A stretch of DNA of 64,000 nt from Spirochaetes bacterium ADurb.BinA120 (GTDB lineage Bacteria; Spirochaetota; UBA4802; UBA5368): the NCBI GenBank assembly GCA_002069125.1, contig MVZN01000004.1, positions 1 through 64,000 of the forward strand, written 5' to 3'. The notes below the pieces were generated by a model. That model saw nothing but the letters and a program-made list of their open reading frames with translations, was not told where the DNA came from and ran no database searches. Position numbers and translations under genes: made by a program. Below are positions 25,885 through 34,342 of the stretch, piece by piece. The first letter of the stretch is position 1; every line of letters starts with the position of its first letter.

Positions 25885-26727
25885 TCAGTAGGTATAGAAA
25901 CCCCTTCCGGATTTTTTTCCGAGGTAACCGGCCGCGACGTATTTTTTAAGAAGCGGACAGGGGCGGTACTTGGTATCGCCGAAGCCCCTGTACAGCTCAT
26001 CGAGGATTGCGAGCACTATATCGAGCCCGACCATGTCAGCGAGCTCCAGCGGCCCCATGGGCTGGTTCATGCCGAGTTTCATAACCTTGTCTATCGCCTC
26101 GACGGTGCCCGCCCCCTCGTACAGCGCGAAGATCGCCTCGTTGATCATGGGCATCAGGATGCGATTGGCGATAAAACCCGGATAATCGCGCGATTCCACA
26201 TATTCCTTGCCCGCCTTTTTGACTATCTGCTTGACCGTCTCGAAGGTCTCGCGCGTGGTGGCGAGCCCACAGATTATCTCCACAAGGCGCATTGCCCGAA
26301 CCGGATTCATGAAGTGAAGGCCGATGACCGATTCGGGCCTCCTGGTTGCGGCCGCTATGGCCGTTATGGATTTGGACGATGTGTTCGAGGCGAGCACCAC
26401 CCCGGGGCGGCAGGTTTCGTCCAGCTCGGCGAACACTCTTTTTTTTATCTCCAGGTCCTCGGTTACGCACTCTATAACGATGTCGGCCCTCGAGAACTCA
26501 TCGAGAGACTCCGCAAACTCCACGCGCGACTCGAGGTCGGCCATCCTGTCGGCATCCAGCCTGCCCCTGCGTTCATAGGAGCTCAGGCGGTCGTGTATTT
26601 TCCCCCGGGCGGTGTCCAGCCGGTATGGGTCGATGTCGTTAAGTAGCACCCGGTATCCCGACTCCGCGAAGAATATCGCCAGATCATTCCCCATTATCCC
26701 AGCGCCTACAATGCCGAATATATCCAT
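25885..26727 (-). CDS. 3-hydroxyacyl-CoA dehydrogenase
   Basis: A 280-residue NAD-dependent enzyme. The N-terminal Rossmann motif is FGIVGAGIMGNDLAIFF, the catalytic region SVIGLHFMNPVRAMRLVEI, and the C-terminal dimer domain contains GFIANRILMPMINEA. Length and motifs match 3-hydroxybutyryl-CoA dehydrogenases (Hbd/PaaH). It acts in fatty-acid or butyrate-type pathways. Its neighbour is a D-2-hydroxyacid dehydrogenase on the same strand, 73 bp upstream; no thiolase or crotonase is adjacent. Confidence 0.93.
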   Translation of the reverse strand: MDIFGIVGAGIMGNDLAIFFAESGYRVLLNDIDPYRLDTARGKIHDRLSSYERRGRLDADRMADLESRVEFAESLDEFSRADIVIECVTEDLEIKKRVFAELDETCRPGVVLASNTSSKSITAIAAATRRPESVIGLHFMNPVRAMRLVEIICGLATTRETFETVKQIVKKAGKEYVESRDYPGFIANRILMPMINEAIFALYEGAGTVEAIDKVMKLGMNQPMGPLELADMVGLDIVLAILDELYRGFGDTKYRPCPLLKKYVAAGYLGKKSGRGFYTY

Positions 26728-26800
26728 ACCCCCTCCTTCGTCCGGTGTACATCAACAACACCCGACCGCCGTGTCAACGCAAAACAACCAGCCTCGAGCC

Positions 26801-27757
26801 TCAGATCACCCGATTGCGGGCCTCGCCGCGCAGAAAGGCGCCTATATTGGCGGCCACCTCCTCGAGGAGGCGCCTGCGCGATTCCACGCTCGCCCAGGCG
26901 ATATGCGGCGTGACGATGCAGTTGGGCGCCGAGAGGAGCGGCTCGTCGGCCGGCGGCGGCTCCTTTTCGAGAACGTCGATCGCGGCGCCGGCAATGCGGC
27001 CCTCCCGAAGCGCCCGGTCCAGGGCCGCCTGGTCCACGATGGCGCCGCGCGCCATGTTGACGACGAAGGCCGTGCGCTTCATCCTCGAAAGAAAGTCCGC
27101 GCCGATAATCCCCCTCGATTCGGGGCTAAGCGGCAGATGGACACAGACGAAGTCCGAACGTTCCGCGAGCTCGTAAAGGCCCACACGCTCCCAGGTATCA
27201 TCGTATCTTACCCCCTCGCGGCCGAGGGCGATCACCCGCATGCCGAAGGCGCCGGCCAACCTTGCGACCTCGCCACCTATCGCTCCCATGCCCATTATAC
27301 CGATCATCCTGCCGTTTAGTTCGAACGTCGGCCACGCTGTGAAGGTGAAGATGGGCGAGGAGCTCCATCTTCCGTCGCGTGAGGCGGCGCTGTACTCAAG
27401 TAGTCTCGTCGCAAAGGCCAGCACGCAGGTCATGGTGAACTGTGCGACGGACGGGGTCGAATAGCCCGGCACGTTCGACACGGCGACGCTTAGGCGTAAG
27501 GCCGCCTCTATGTCTATGTTGTTGTATCCGGTGGCGGTGACCGCTATGAGCCGAAGATCGGGACAGGCCCGAAGGGTCTTTTCATCGAACACGCACTTGT
27601 TCGTTACCGCCACCGTCGCCCCCTTCAGCCTCTCCGGCATCTCCATGGGCGAGGTGATGGCATGTTTAATCAGGCGGCCGTGCGCCCCCAACGGAGCGCA
27701 GTCGATGTCCCCGTAGTCGACCGTCGCCGAATCGAGAAAGACTATCGTTTCACTCAT
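26801..27757 (-). CDS. D-2-hydroxyacid dehydrogenase
   Basis: A 318-residue NAD-dependent dehydrogenase of the SerA/glycerate dehydrogenase family. The start ATG 27757 (MSETIVFLDSATVDYGD) is chosen over a longer in-frame one. The cofactor motif is IGIMGMGAIGGEVARLA; the catalytic Arg, Glu and His are in NMARGAIVDQ, the EKEPPP region and TPHIAWAS. The substrate may be hydroxypyruvate/glycerate or a 2-oxoacid, which the sequence cannot decide. No ACT domain, so it is not a feedback-regulated SerA. Confidence 0.9.
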   Translation of the reverse strand: MSETIVFLDSATVDYGDIDCAPLGAHGRLIKHAITSPMEMPERLKGATVAVTNKCVFDEKTLRACPDLRLIAVTATGYNNIDIEAALRLSVAVSNVPGYSTPSVAQFTMTCVLAFATRLLEYSAASRDGRWSSSPIFTFTAWPTFELNGRMIGIMGMGAIGGEVARLAGAFGMRVIALGREGVRYDDTWERVGLYELAERSDFVCVHLPLSPESRGIIGADFLSRMKRTAFVVNMARGAIVDQAALDRALREGRIAGAAIDVLEKEPPPADEPLLSAPNCIVTPHIAWASVESRRRLLEEVAANIGAFLRGEARNRVI

Positions 27758-28052
27758 TATCTTCGGTCCACTCCTTTCAATGAGGCTCCCCGTTTCCCCT
27801 GGCAAAAAGCTTTCGCCGTGGCCCTCCATAGGGATTAAGATGATGCATGACCCGGCGAAAATTCACAACCCCATTTTTCCCCCAGGACAAATAATCGCGA
27901 AAGCGACCAAAACCTTCAGGCCAAGTCGCTCTCTTTTCATTTGTCTTTTTCCATTTCTTCGATTATTATAATGGATCGACTTCATCGCTCATGGCCGCCC
28001 GGTGGAACCGCCCTTCGGGGAAAAACGCTTTCCGGGCGGCGGGGAGGTTTCA
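27758..28052. other. Divergent intergenic region
   Basis: Contains a perfect -10 TATAAT at 27967-27972 facing gpmA, with no good -35 at the right spacing (TTGTCT lies 20 bp upstream). No gene found. Confidence 0.4.
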
Positions 28053-28799
28053 ATGCGTAAACTGGTGCTGCTTCGTCATGGTGAAAGCGACTGGAACAGG
28101 GAAAACCGGTTTACCGGCTGGACCGATGTCGGCCTCTCCGAAAAGGGCGTTATGGAGGCCCGAAGCGCAGCCGCACTGCTTTCCGAAGGCGGCTTTATCT
28201 TCGACCTTGCCTTCACCTCCGTCCTCAGGAGGGCCATTCAGACCCTGAACATCGTGCTGGACGAGATGGACCTGTTGTGGATCCCCGTAACCAAGACATG
28301 GAGGCTCAACGAGCGCCACTATGGCGCCCTGCAGGGCCTCAACAAGGCCGAAACTGCGGAAAAATACGGGGACGAGCAGGTCCATCTCTGGAGGCGCAGC
28401 TATGACGTTCCGCCACCACCGCTCGACCCATCCGACCCCCGGCATCCGGGCCGCGACCCCCGGTATGCCGATGTACCGGCCGCCGAGCTCCCGTCCGGCG
28501 AATGCCTCGCCGATACGGTGCGCCGTTTCATGCCCTTCTGGAAGAATACGGTCAAGCCGGAATTGATCGCCAAACGCCGCATCATCATAGCCGCCCACGG
28601 CAACAGCCTTCGCGCGCTGGTAAAGCACCTGGATCGCGTAAGCGACGGGGACATAGCGGAGCTCAACATACCGACCGGCATCCCCCTCGTCTACGAGCTC
28701 GACGATGATCTCATTCCTCTTCGGCACTATTACCTCGGCGACGAGGAGGCCGCGCGCAGGGCCGCGGAGGCGGTGGCGGCGCAGGGCAGGAGGAAATAA
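28053..28799 (+). CDS. gpmA: 2,3-bisphosphoglycerate-dependent phosphoglycerate mutase
   Basis: A 248-residue histidine-phosphatase-fold enzyme interconverting 3- and 2-phosphoglycerate. The start ATG 28053 follows GGGGAGG. The phospho-histidine is in [19 protein letters not shown]; further blocks are [23 protein letters not shown] and the second histidine in [16 protein letters not shown]. It matches the cofactor-dependent family, not the cofactor-independent one. It is a single gene facing the convergent alpha/beta hydrolase gene. Confidence 0.96.
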   Translation: MRKLVLLRHGESDWNRENRFTGWTDVGLSEKGVMEARSAAALLSEGGFIFDLAFTSVLRRAIQTLNIVLDEMDLLWIPVTKTWRLNERHYGALQGLNKAETAEKYGDEQVHLWRRSYDVPPPPLDPSDPRHPGRDPRYADVPAAELPSGECLADTVRRFMPFWKNTVKPELIAKRRIIIAAHGNSLRALVKHLDRVSDGDIAELNIPTGIPLVYELDDDLIPLRHYYLGDEEAARRAAEAVAAQGRRK

Positions 28800-28861
28800 G
28801 CGTCAGGCCGGAGAGAACCCAAGTGCCATATGGTACGCCCGCTTTCGCGATGAGTTCCCGG

Positions 28862-29692
28862 TCAGGCCGTGGATGCGACCAGCGGGAGCACCCGATCAAT
28901 AAATAGATCCGGTCGCTCCATGACGGGATTATGAAGGCTTTCGGGAATTGTAACTATGCTAAGGTCATTGTAATAGGTCTCCACCAGGTCCCTGAAGGCC
29001 TTGACCGGCCCGAAGCTCCTTCCGCCCTCCACATAGATGGTGGGAACATCGCTTCGATAGTTGGAATGATAATAGTCCCTTCTGCGCCGGGCAAAACTGT
29101 GGATGGCCCTCATGAAGAGTATCGCGGTGCGGACCGGTGTACGCCGGAACCCATCCTCGGTATAGCGAAGGCCGTTGCTGCCGCCGGCTTTCTGAAGAGG
29201 CAGAAAGCTGTTTAAAAAATGAAAACCCGTCATGCTTCGAAGAAACATGCGATAGAGAAGGCCGTTGAGCCCGGGAACCAGCAGCAGGTGAAGATACCAG
29301 GGCACGAAATCATAGACCTCTATGAGCACCAGCCGCTCGATCATTTCGGGATGGAGTCTGGCGAATTCCATCGCCGTATTCCCGCCAAGGCAGTTGCCGA
29401 AAAGGGTCACCCTATCGTGTCCGAGCCCCAGTATAAAACCCCTCGCAAGCTCCACGAGTTCCTCGATGGAAAAACGCCCGAGGGGCCCGCTCCCGCCGTA
29501 ACCGGGCCACGCCGGACGGTATACGGTGAAATGGCGCCCAAAGGCCTCCCGGCAGAAACCGAAGGTGTCCTCATTGCCTATCCATCCGTGGAGAAATACG
29601 AGGGGTGGGCCGGAGCCGTTCTTCTTGTAGGAAATTCGTTTGCCGCCGACCCATGAGGTCAACAGCTCCTCTCTGTTCACATGGTCAAACAT
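28862..29692 (-). CDS. Alpha/beta hydrolase with Cys at the nucleophile position
   Basis: ATG 29692 gives 276 residues; the long frame that extends upstream through the membrane-protein gene is not real. The alpha/beta fold is clear: oxyanion region LVFLHGWIGNEDTF, and the nucleophile elbow LFGNCLGGN, where the usual Ser is Cys101 (TGC in the DNA). The catalytic His is likely the one in PESLHNPVMERPD. The acid residue, normally after strand 7, is not obvious (VEGGRSFGP). It starts five bases after the stop of a DedA-type gene, so the two form one unit. Substrate unknown. Confidence 0.85.
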   Translation of the reverse strand: MFDHVNREELLTSWVGGKRISYKKNGSGPPLVFLHGWIGNEDTFGFCREAFGRHFTVYRPAWPGYGGSGPLGRFSIEELVELARGFILGLGHDRVTLFGNCLGGNTAMEFARLHPEMIERLVLIEVYDFVPWYLHLLLVPGLNGLLYRMFLRSMTGFHFLNSFLPLQKAGGSNGLRYTEDGFRRTPVRTAILFMRAIHSFARRRRDYYHSNYRSDVPTIYVEGGRSFGPVKAFRDLVETYYNDLSIVTIPESLHNPVMERPDLFIDRVLPLVASTA

Positions 29693-29697
29693 ATCGG

Positions 29698-30342
29698 TCA
29701 AAGGAGATATTTTATAACGACGAACCCGCCGACCAGGAGCACGACGAACACTATGGCCAGCAGGTTGAAGCGCTTCTCGATGAACTCCCGTATGGGGGGC
29801 CCGAACCTCCATATCAGCCCCGCCACAAGGAAGAAACGGAGTGACCTGCTGATCAGCGAAGCGAACGCAAAGACCGCTATGTCTATCTTCGCGACCCCTG
29901 CCGTGATGGTTATCACCTTGTAGGGGAGCGGCGTAAAACCCGCGGTGAAAACGATCCAGAAACCAAACTCCTCGTACATCGCGGCCACTCTGTTGAAAAC
30001 GTCCACGGTAAATCCCGGTATATATTCGAAAAAGAAGCGCGCTATGGACGAGAACTCGCCCCCCGTATACCACAGACCCCAGCCGATAAAATATCCGAAA
30101 AGGCCGCCCAAGATCGAAGCGAACGAGCAGGCCAGCGCGTACCCCCACGCCTTTTCCCGGGCTCCGAGGACAAGCGCTATGAGCAGTACGTCCGGCGGTA
30201 CCGGGAAAAACGACGACTCGGCAAAAGCGAGGATAAAAAGCGCCGTCACGCCGAACGGGGATTCGGCCCACGAGAGAACCCAGTCGTAAAGAAAGCGGTG
30301 CAGGTTCCAGCCGTAGCGCTCACGGGAGTAGTGTATCGGCAT
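29698..30342 (-). CDS. DedA/YqaA-family membrane protein
   Basis: A 214-residue integral membrane protein with about five helices. The family motif is visible as ESSFFPVPPDVLLIAL in the first re-entrant part and FTPLPYKVITITAGVAKI in the second. DedA/SNARE-associated proteins are lipid flippases (undecaprenyl phosphate and phosphatidylethanolamine types are known in some members) in the inner membrane. It is coupled to a downstream alpha/beta hydrolase and lies 9 bp after the lysS stop. Confidence 0.88.
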   Translation of the reverse strand: MPIHYSRERYGWNLHRFLYDWVLSWAESPFGVTALFILAFAESSFFPVPPDVLLIALVLGAREKAWGYALACSFASILGGLFGYFIGWGLWYTGGEFSSIARFFFEYIPGFTVDVFNRVAAMYEEFGFWIVFTAGFTPLPYKVITITAGVAKIDIAVFAFASLISRSLRFFLVAGLIWRFGPPIREFIEKRFNLLAIVFVVLLVGGFVVIKYLL

Positions 30343-30351
30343 TGGAGCTCC

Positions 30352-31839
30352 CTATTTGCCTTCCGGCCTTAAAAGCGGAAAGAGTATGGTGTCCTTTATC
30401 GACGCGGTGTTTACGAAAAGCATGACCAGCCGGTCTATGCCTATTCCCATGCCCCCCGCCGGCGGCATGCCGTATTCGAGGGCGTTGATATAGTCGTAAT
30501 CCATCATCTGCGCCTCGTCGTCGCCTGCCTCCCTCTTGCGCACCTGTTCCTCGAAACGGGCCTTCTGATCGAAGGGGTCGTTTAGCTCGCTGAAGGCGTT
30601 CGACATCTCGCGGCCCGCGATGAATATCTCGAAACGCTCTACGAAATCGGGATTGTCCTCGCGCGACTTCGAGAGCGGCGAAAGCTCCCTGGGATAGTCG
30701 GTCACGAAGACCGGCTGTACCAGGCTCGCCTCCACCTTCTCATCGAAGACCTCCCCGGCGATCTCCCACAGGTTCATCTTATCCGTCGTTTTTACGCCGA
30801 TCGATTCGGCCACGCGGCGCGCCTCCTCCACGGAGGCGATTGTCGAGAAATCGAGCCCGGAATACTCGCGTATTAAGTCCACGAACGACGCCCTCTTCCA
30901 TGGGGGGGTGAGGTCGATCTTCGAGCCCTGGTATTCCAGACTCATGGAGCCCAATAGCTCCCGGGCCAATTTCGAGATCATGTCTTCGGCTATGTGCATC
31001 ATGGTCTCGTAGTCGGCATAGGCCTCGTAGAGTTCAAGCATGGTGAACTCCGGGTTGTGGCGCGTGGAGATGCCCTCGTTCCTGAAATTCCTGTTGAGCT
31101 CGAAGACCTTCTCGAAGCCCCCTACCACGAGGCGCTTCAGGTAGAGCTCCGGGGCTATGCGAAGGTAGAGGTCGATGTCGAGCGCGTTGTGGTGGGTGAT
31201 GAATGGGCGCGCAGCGGCGCCTCCGGGTATGGCCTGCATCATCGGCGTCTCGACCTCGATATAACCCCGCCGCGTCAGATACTCGCGGATGCCCGTAATG
31301 ATGCGGCTTCGCATGATGAAGTCCTGCCGCGTCTTGGGCGTTACGATGAGATCCACGTAGCGCTGCCTATAGCGCATCTCGCGGTCGGCGAACTCGTCGA
31401 AGAGCCGCCCGTCCTTCTCCTTGACCGACGGAAGCGGCCGTATGCATTTGGCGAGAAGCGTGAGTCCCTCCACGTGGACGCTGATCTCGCCCTGTTTGGT
31501 CTTGAAAACGAACCCCTCCACGCCGATAACGTCGCCTAAGTCGAGGGATTTGAAGAGTTCATAAGACTCCTCGCCCATATCGTCTCTGCGGGCGTAGAGC
31601 TGCATCTGGCCGGACTGGTCCTCAAGGTGCGCGAACGAGGCCTTGCCCATTACGCGCTTGGAGCGCAGGCGGCCCGCTATACTGACTTTGGGTTTTTCAT
31701 CCTCCCTGAAGACGCCCCGGGCCTCTTCGGTGGTGTGAGTGCGCCTGTAACGAGGTGGATATGGATTTATGCCGCTACGGCGGTACTGATCTATCTTTTC
31801 GATCCGCTGGCGTACCAGCTCGTTGATTTCCTCGCTCAT
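30352..31839 (-). CDS. lysS: Lysyl-tRNA synthetase, class II
   Basis: A 495-residue class II synthetase: N-terminal OB-fold anticodon domain ([20 protein letters not shown]) and a catalytic domain with motif 1 ([20 protein letters not shown]), motif 2 ([19 protein letters not shown]) and motif 3 ([13 protein letters not shown]). The start [15 protein letters not shown] at 31839 is chosen because GGGAG lies upstream and a likely promoter overlaps the longer extension. It charges tRNA-Lys in the cytoplasm. The gene is followed by the DedA and hydrolase genes. Confidence 0.97.
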   Translation of the reverse strand: MSEEINELVRQRIEKIDQYRRSGINPYPPRYRRTHTTEEARGVFREDEKPKVSIAGRLRSKRVMGKASFAHLEDQSGQMQLYARRDDMGEESYELFKSLDLGDVIGVEGFVFKTKQGEISVHVEGLTLLAKCIRPLPSVKEKDGRLFDEFADREMRYRQRYVDLIVTPKTRQDFIMRSRIITGIREYLTRRGYIEVETPMMQAIPGGAAARPFITHHNALDIDLYLRIAPELYLKRLVVGGFEKVFELNRNFRNEGISTRHNPEFTMLELYEAYADYETMMHIAEDMISKLARELLGSMSLEYQGSKIDLTPPWKRASFVDLIREYSGLDFSTIASVEEARRVAESIGVKTTDKMNLWEIAGEVFDEKVEASLVQPVFVTDYPRELSPLSKSREDNPDFVERFEIFIAGREMSNAFSELNDPFDQKARFEEQVRKREAGDDEAQMMDYDYINALEYGMPPAGGMGIGIDRLVMLFVNTASIKDTILFPLLRPEGK

Positions 31840-32209
31840 GCGGCAGGACTCCCAGTTGAAATTAGTGCTCATTACGTCGTTTGATGGCTCTTTGTGTCAA
31901 ATTCTTTTTATCCGCTTTTCCATGAGCTGCCGCCGGGGTGAATTGAATTATTGGCTTAGTTAATGCCATAGTAAGCATCGGCCTTATCGAGGCATGGCAA
32001 TCTCTTTATGCTAAACTCCATGGTCTGATTTCTTGCCTTTTTAGATCGCTGCGTCGCTACGCTCCTCGCGATTACAGCATATTCACCCGGATTTTAATTC
32101 ACACCCGCTGCCGGCCGCCATTTTATGGTAGCCGAGTCGACCGGGTTCTGTTTACTTGTCTTCAGGGCTTGTACCTACATCATCAACAATGGGAATTCAG
32201 AAAAGCGCA
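31840..32209. other. 370 bp divergent region with repeats
   Basis: Holds the putative lysS promoter, an inverted repeat TGCCAT (31964-31969) / ATGGCA (31994-31999) with an inner stem around gcc-ttatcga-ggc, and a repeat-rich segment atcgctgcgtcgctacgctc near 32044-32066. No gene was found. The folded segment could be part of the lysS leader only if transcription started further upstream. Confidence 0.4.
31871..31900 (-). promoter_or_regulatory. Promoter for lysS
   Basis: On the minus strand TTGACA (31895-31900), 18 bp, CGTAAT (31871-31876). Transcription would begin near 31864, leaving a short leader before ATG 31839. Confidence 0.4.
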
Positions 32210-33346
32210 ATGAACAACTCGTTCGAAATCGGCCCCATCCGCCCTCCCAGTGAGGCCTACAGCATTCTGCTCCGCATCACGCGAAATTGCCCCTGGAACC
32301 GCTGCGCCTTCTGCTCTACCTACCGGGACCAAAAATTCTCACGGCGCACGGTCGATGAAATAAAGGCCGACATCGACGGCATGCATAGCATCGCGCTAAG
32401 GCTTTCCGAGGCGTCCGTCCGGCAGGGCCTCGACGGACGAGTGAGCGAGGAGGTTCTTACCGAGGCTCGCGCGGACGACCCCACCCCAGAATCATATTAC
32501 AGGCAGGTGGCCTTCTGGATGCAGTACGGCATGAGGACGGCCTTTTTGCAGGACGCCAACTCGCTCATCATGAATACCCAGGACCTCGTGGAGATACTGC
32601 GGCATCTCAAAGCGAGATTCCCATTCATCGAACGCGTCACCTCCTACGCGCGGGCAAAAACCGTAAGCAAAAAAAGCCCCGAAGAGCTATCAGAACTCCG
32701 AGCCGCCGGGCTTACTCGCCTCCATATCGGCATGGAATCGGGCTGCGACGGCGTGCTCGAGCTAATATCAAAGGGGGTAACGGCGGAAGAGCACATTCTC
32801 GCCGGCCGCAAGGCCATGGATGCGGGTTTCGACCTCTCCGAATACTACATGCCCGGCCTTGGAGGCGAAAGCTTCAGCAGGGAGAATGCGCTCGAATCGG
32901 CCCGTGTGCTCAGCGCCATAAATCCGACCTTTATCCGCCTGCGAAGCACCGTTCCCTTGCCCGGGACACCGCTTGCGGACATAATGGCCGCGGGGGAATG
33001 GGTTCCCCTCTCGGAGGATGGCAAGGTACGGGAGATCCGCCTCTTTGTCGAAAATCTCGGGGACATAACGAGCACGATAAAAAGCGATCACATGATGAAC
33101 CTGCTTGAAGACGTCGAGGGGAGCATGCCGGCCGGCCGGGGGCGCATCCTATCGGTCATCGACCGCTATCTCGGCATGAGCGCCGACGACAGGGAGAGCT
33201 TTATCATCGGGAGGCGTCTCGGACTGTACAGGCTTCTCTCCGACTTCGGCCGCGACGGCCAGGTGGAGGCTGTAAAAAGAGAGCTAAAGTCCCGCTTCGG
33301 CTCCGTGGACGCGGCGGTGATGGAACTGCTGAAGAATTATATATGA
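32210..33346 (+). CDS. Radical SAM protein
   Basis: A 378-residue radical SAM enzyme from ATG 32210 (MNNSFEIGPIRPPSEAYS); the start is uncertain, with a TTG at 32156 and an ATG at 32189 as alternatives. The [4Fe-4S]-binding cysteines are in the motif NCPWNRCAFCSTYRDQKF. A radical SAM TIM-barrel follows, with GLTRLHIGMESGCDGVLELI and YYMPGLGGES blocks. The C-terminal domain contains LRSTVPLPGTPLADIM and an HMMNLLEDVEG region. The reaction is not predictable from the sequence. Single gene on this strand. Confidence 0.88.
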   Translation: MNNSFEIGPIRPPSEAYSILLRITRNCPWNRCAFCSTYRDQKFSRRTVDEIKADIDGMHSIALRLSEASVRQGLDGRVSEEVLTEARADDPTPESYYRQVAFWMQYGMRTAFLQDANSLIMNTQDLVEILRHLKARFPFIERVTSYARAKTVSKKSPEELSELRAAGLTRLHIGMESGCDGVLELISKGVTAEEHILAGRKAMDAGFDLSEYYMPGLGGESFSRENALESARVLSAINPTFIRLRSTVPLPGTPLADIMAAGEWVPLSEDGKVREIRLFVENLGDITSTIKSDHMMNLLEDVEGSMPAGRGRILSVIDRYLGMSADDRESFIIGRRLGLYRLLSDFGRDGQVEAVKRELKSRFGSVDAAVMELLKNYI

Positions 33347-33574
33347 TCCATAAGGAGCGGTGCAACAGGCTACGACTTCCGACATTATCATCGAAAATAA
33401 ATACAAAATCCCAAAAGAAAATCGTTGATTAATATAAAACAAATACTAATTTTGGGCCACGTATTTATATGTTTATTATACAGTATTCAGTTTTTAATGG
33501 ATAGCCCGATGCGGTCAGAGTCGGCGGCCGCCCGTCGGAGAAAGCGATCAATCGCAATTATCGAGAGGTGACAC

Positions 33575-34291
33575 ATGAGCCGCTACATAAAAGGATCGGC
33601 GCTCGAGAAATCGATTCAGAAACAGCTCAAACTCTGGGAGACGCAGAAAGCCAGGCTTGTCGAAAAACAGGAGCCCCGTCCCTTTATCACCATCTCGCGA
33701 GAGTATGGGTGTAACGCGGCCGCGATAGCGGATACCCTTGCGGAGGCCCTTAACAAATACGAGGATATAGACATCTGGAAGTCCTACGACAAGGAACTGA
33801 TAGACAAGATATGCGAGGACCACAATATAGAGGAAACCCTGTGCGAAACCATCGACACCAGGCGCAGGGAGGAGATCGGCGAATTCTGGAGGACCATACT
33901 GACCGACTACCCTCCGCAGGTTTCGGTATACCAGAAGCTCGTTCAGACCATCCGAAGCCTGTCCATTCACGGACGCTCCATAATCATTGGGCGCGCCGGC
34001 GTCATGATTACGCGCTCGCTCAGATACGGCGTCCATATAAAGCTGGTCGCTCCGCTCACATACCGCATCCAGAAGACCATGGAAACAGCCGGTATCAAGG
34101 ACCGCCTTGAGGCGGAAAAACTCGTCGAGCGCAAGGACCGCGAGCGCCACGACTTCCTGACCCAGTACCTCAAGTTCGACGCCAAGAACCCATCATCCTA
34201 CGACATTACCTTCAATGTCTCGAGAATCACCCCGGAGGAGATATCCCAGTCCATCATCTGTATCCTGAAATCCAAAGAGTTCATAAAATAG
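33575..34291 (+). CDS. Cytidylate-kinase-like family protein
   Basis: A 238-residue protein with GAGAGGTG just before ATG 33575. It fits the cytidylate-kinase-like family (PF13189): FITISREYGCNAAAIADTLA replaces the usual P-loop, then a DxxLIDKICEDH block, RSIIIGRAGVMITR, and a helical C-terminus KDRERHDFLTQYL. These proteins resemble P-loop kinases, but whether they phosphorylate CMP is untested in most cases. Its terminator is at 34321. Confidence 0.85.
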   Translation: MSRYIKGSALEKSIQKQLKLWETQKARLVEKQEPRPFITISREYGCNAAAIADTLAEALNKYEDIDIWKSYDKELIDKICEDHNIEETLCETIDTRRREEIGEFWRTILTDYPPQVSVYQKLVQTIRSLSIHGRSIIIGRAGVMITRSLRYGVHIKLVAPLTYRIQKTMETAGIKDRLEAEKLVERKDRERHDFLTQYLKFDAKNPSSYDITFNVSRITPEEISQSIICILKSKEFIK

Positions 34292-34320
34292 AGCCGCTAA
34301 CCACATTGCCCGACAACGAT

Positions 34321-34339
34321 GGGGGGATGATGTCCCCCC
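34321..34339 (+). terminator. Terminator after the cytidylate-kinase-like gene
   Basis: Stem gggggga (34321-34327) / tcccccc (34333-34339), loop tgatg, followed by gtttcattttctttc. Confidence 0.8.
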
Positions 34340-34342
34340 GTT

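Noticed and set aside
29693-30271. N-terminal extension of the alpha/beta hydrolase
   Set aside because: It runs through the DedA-type gene in another frame. The hydrolase fold begins near residue 10 after ATG 29692.
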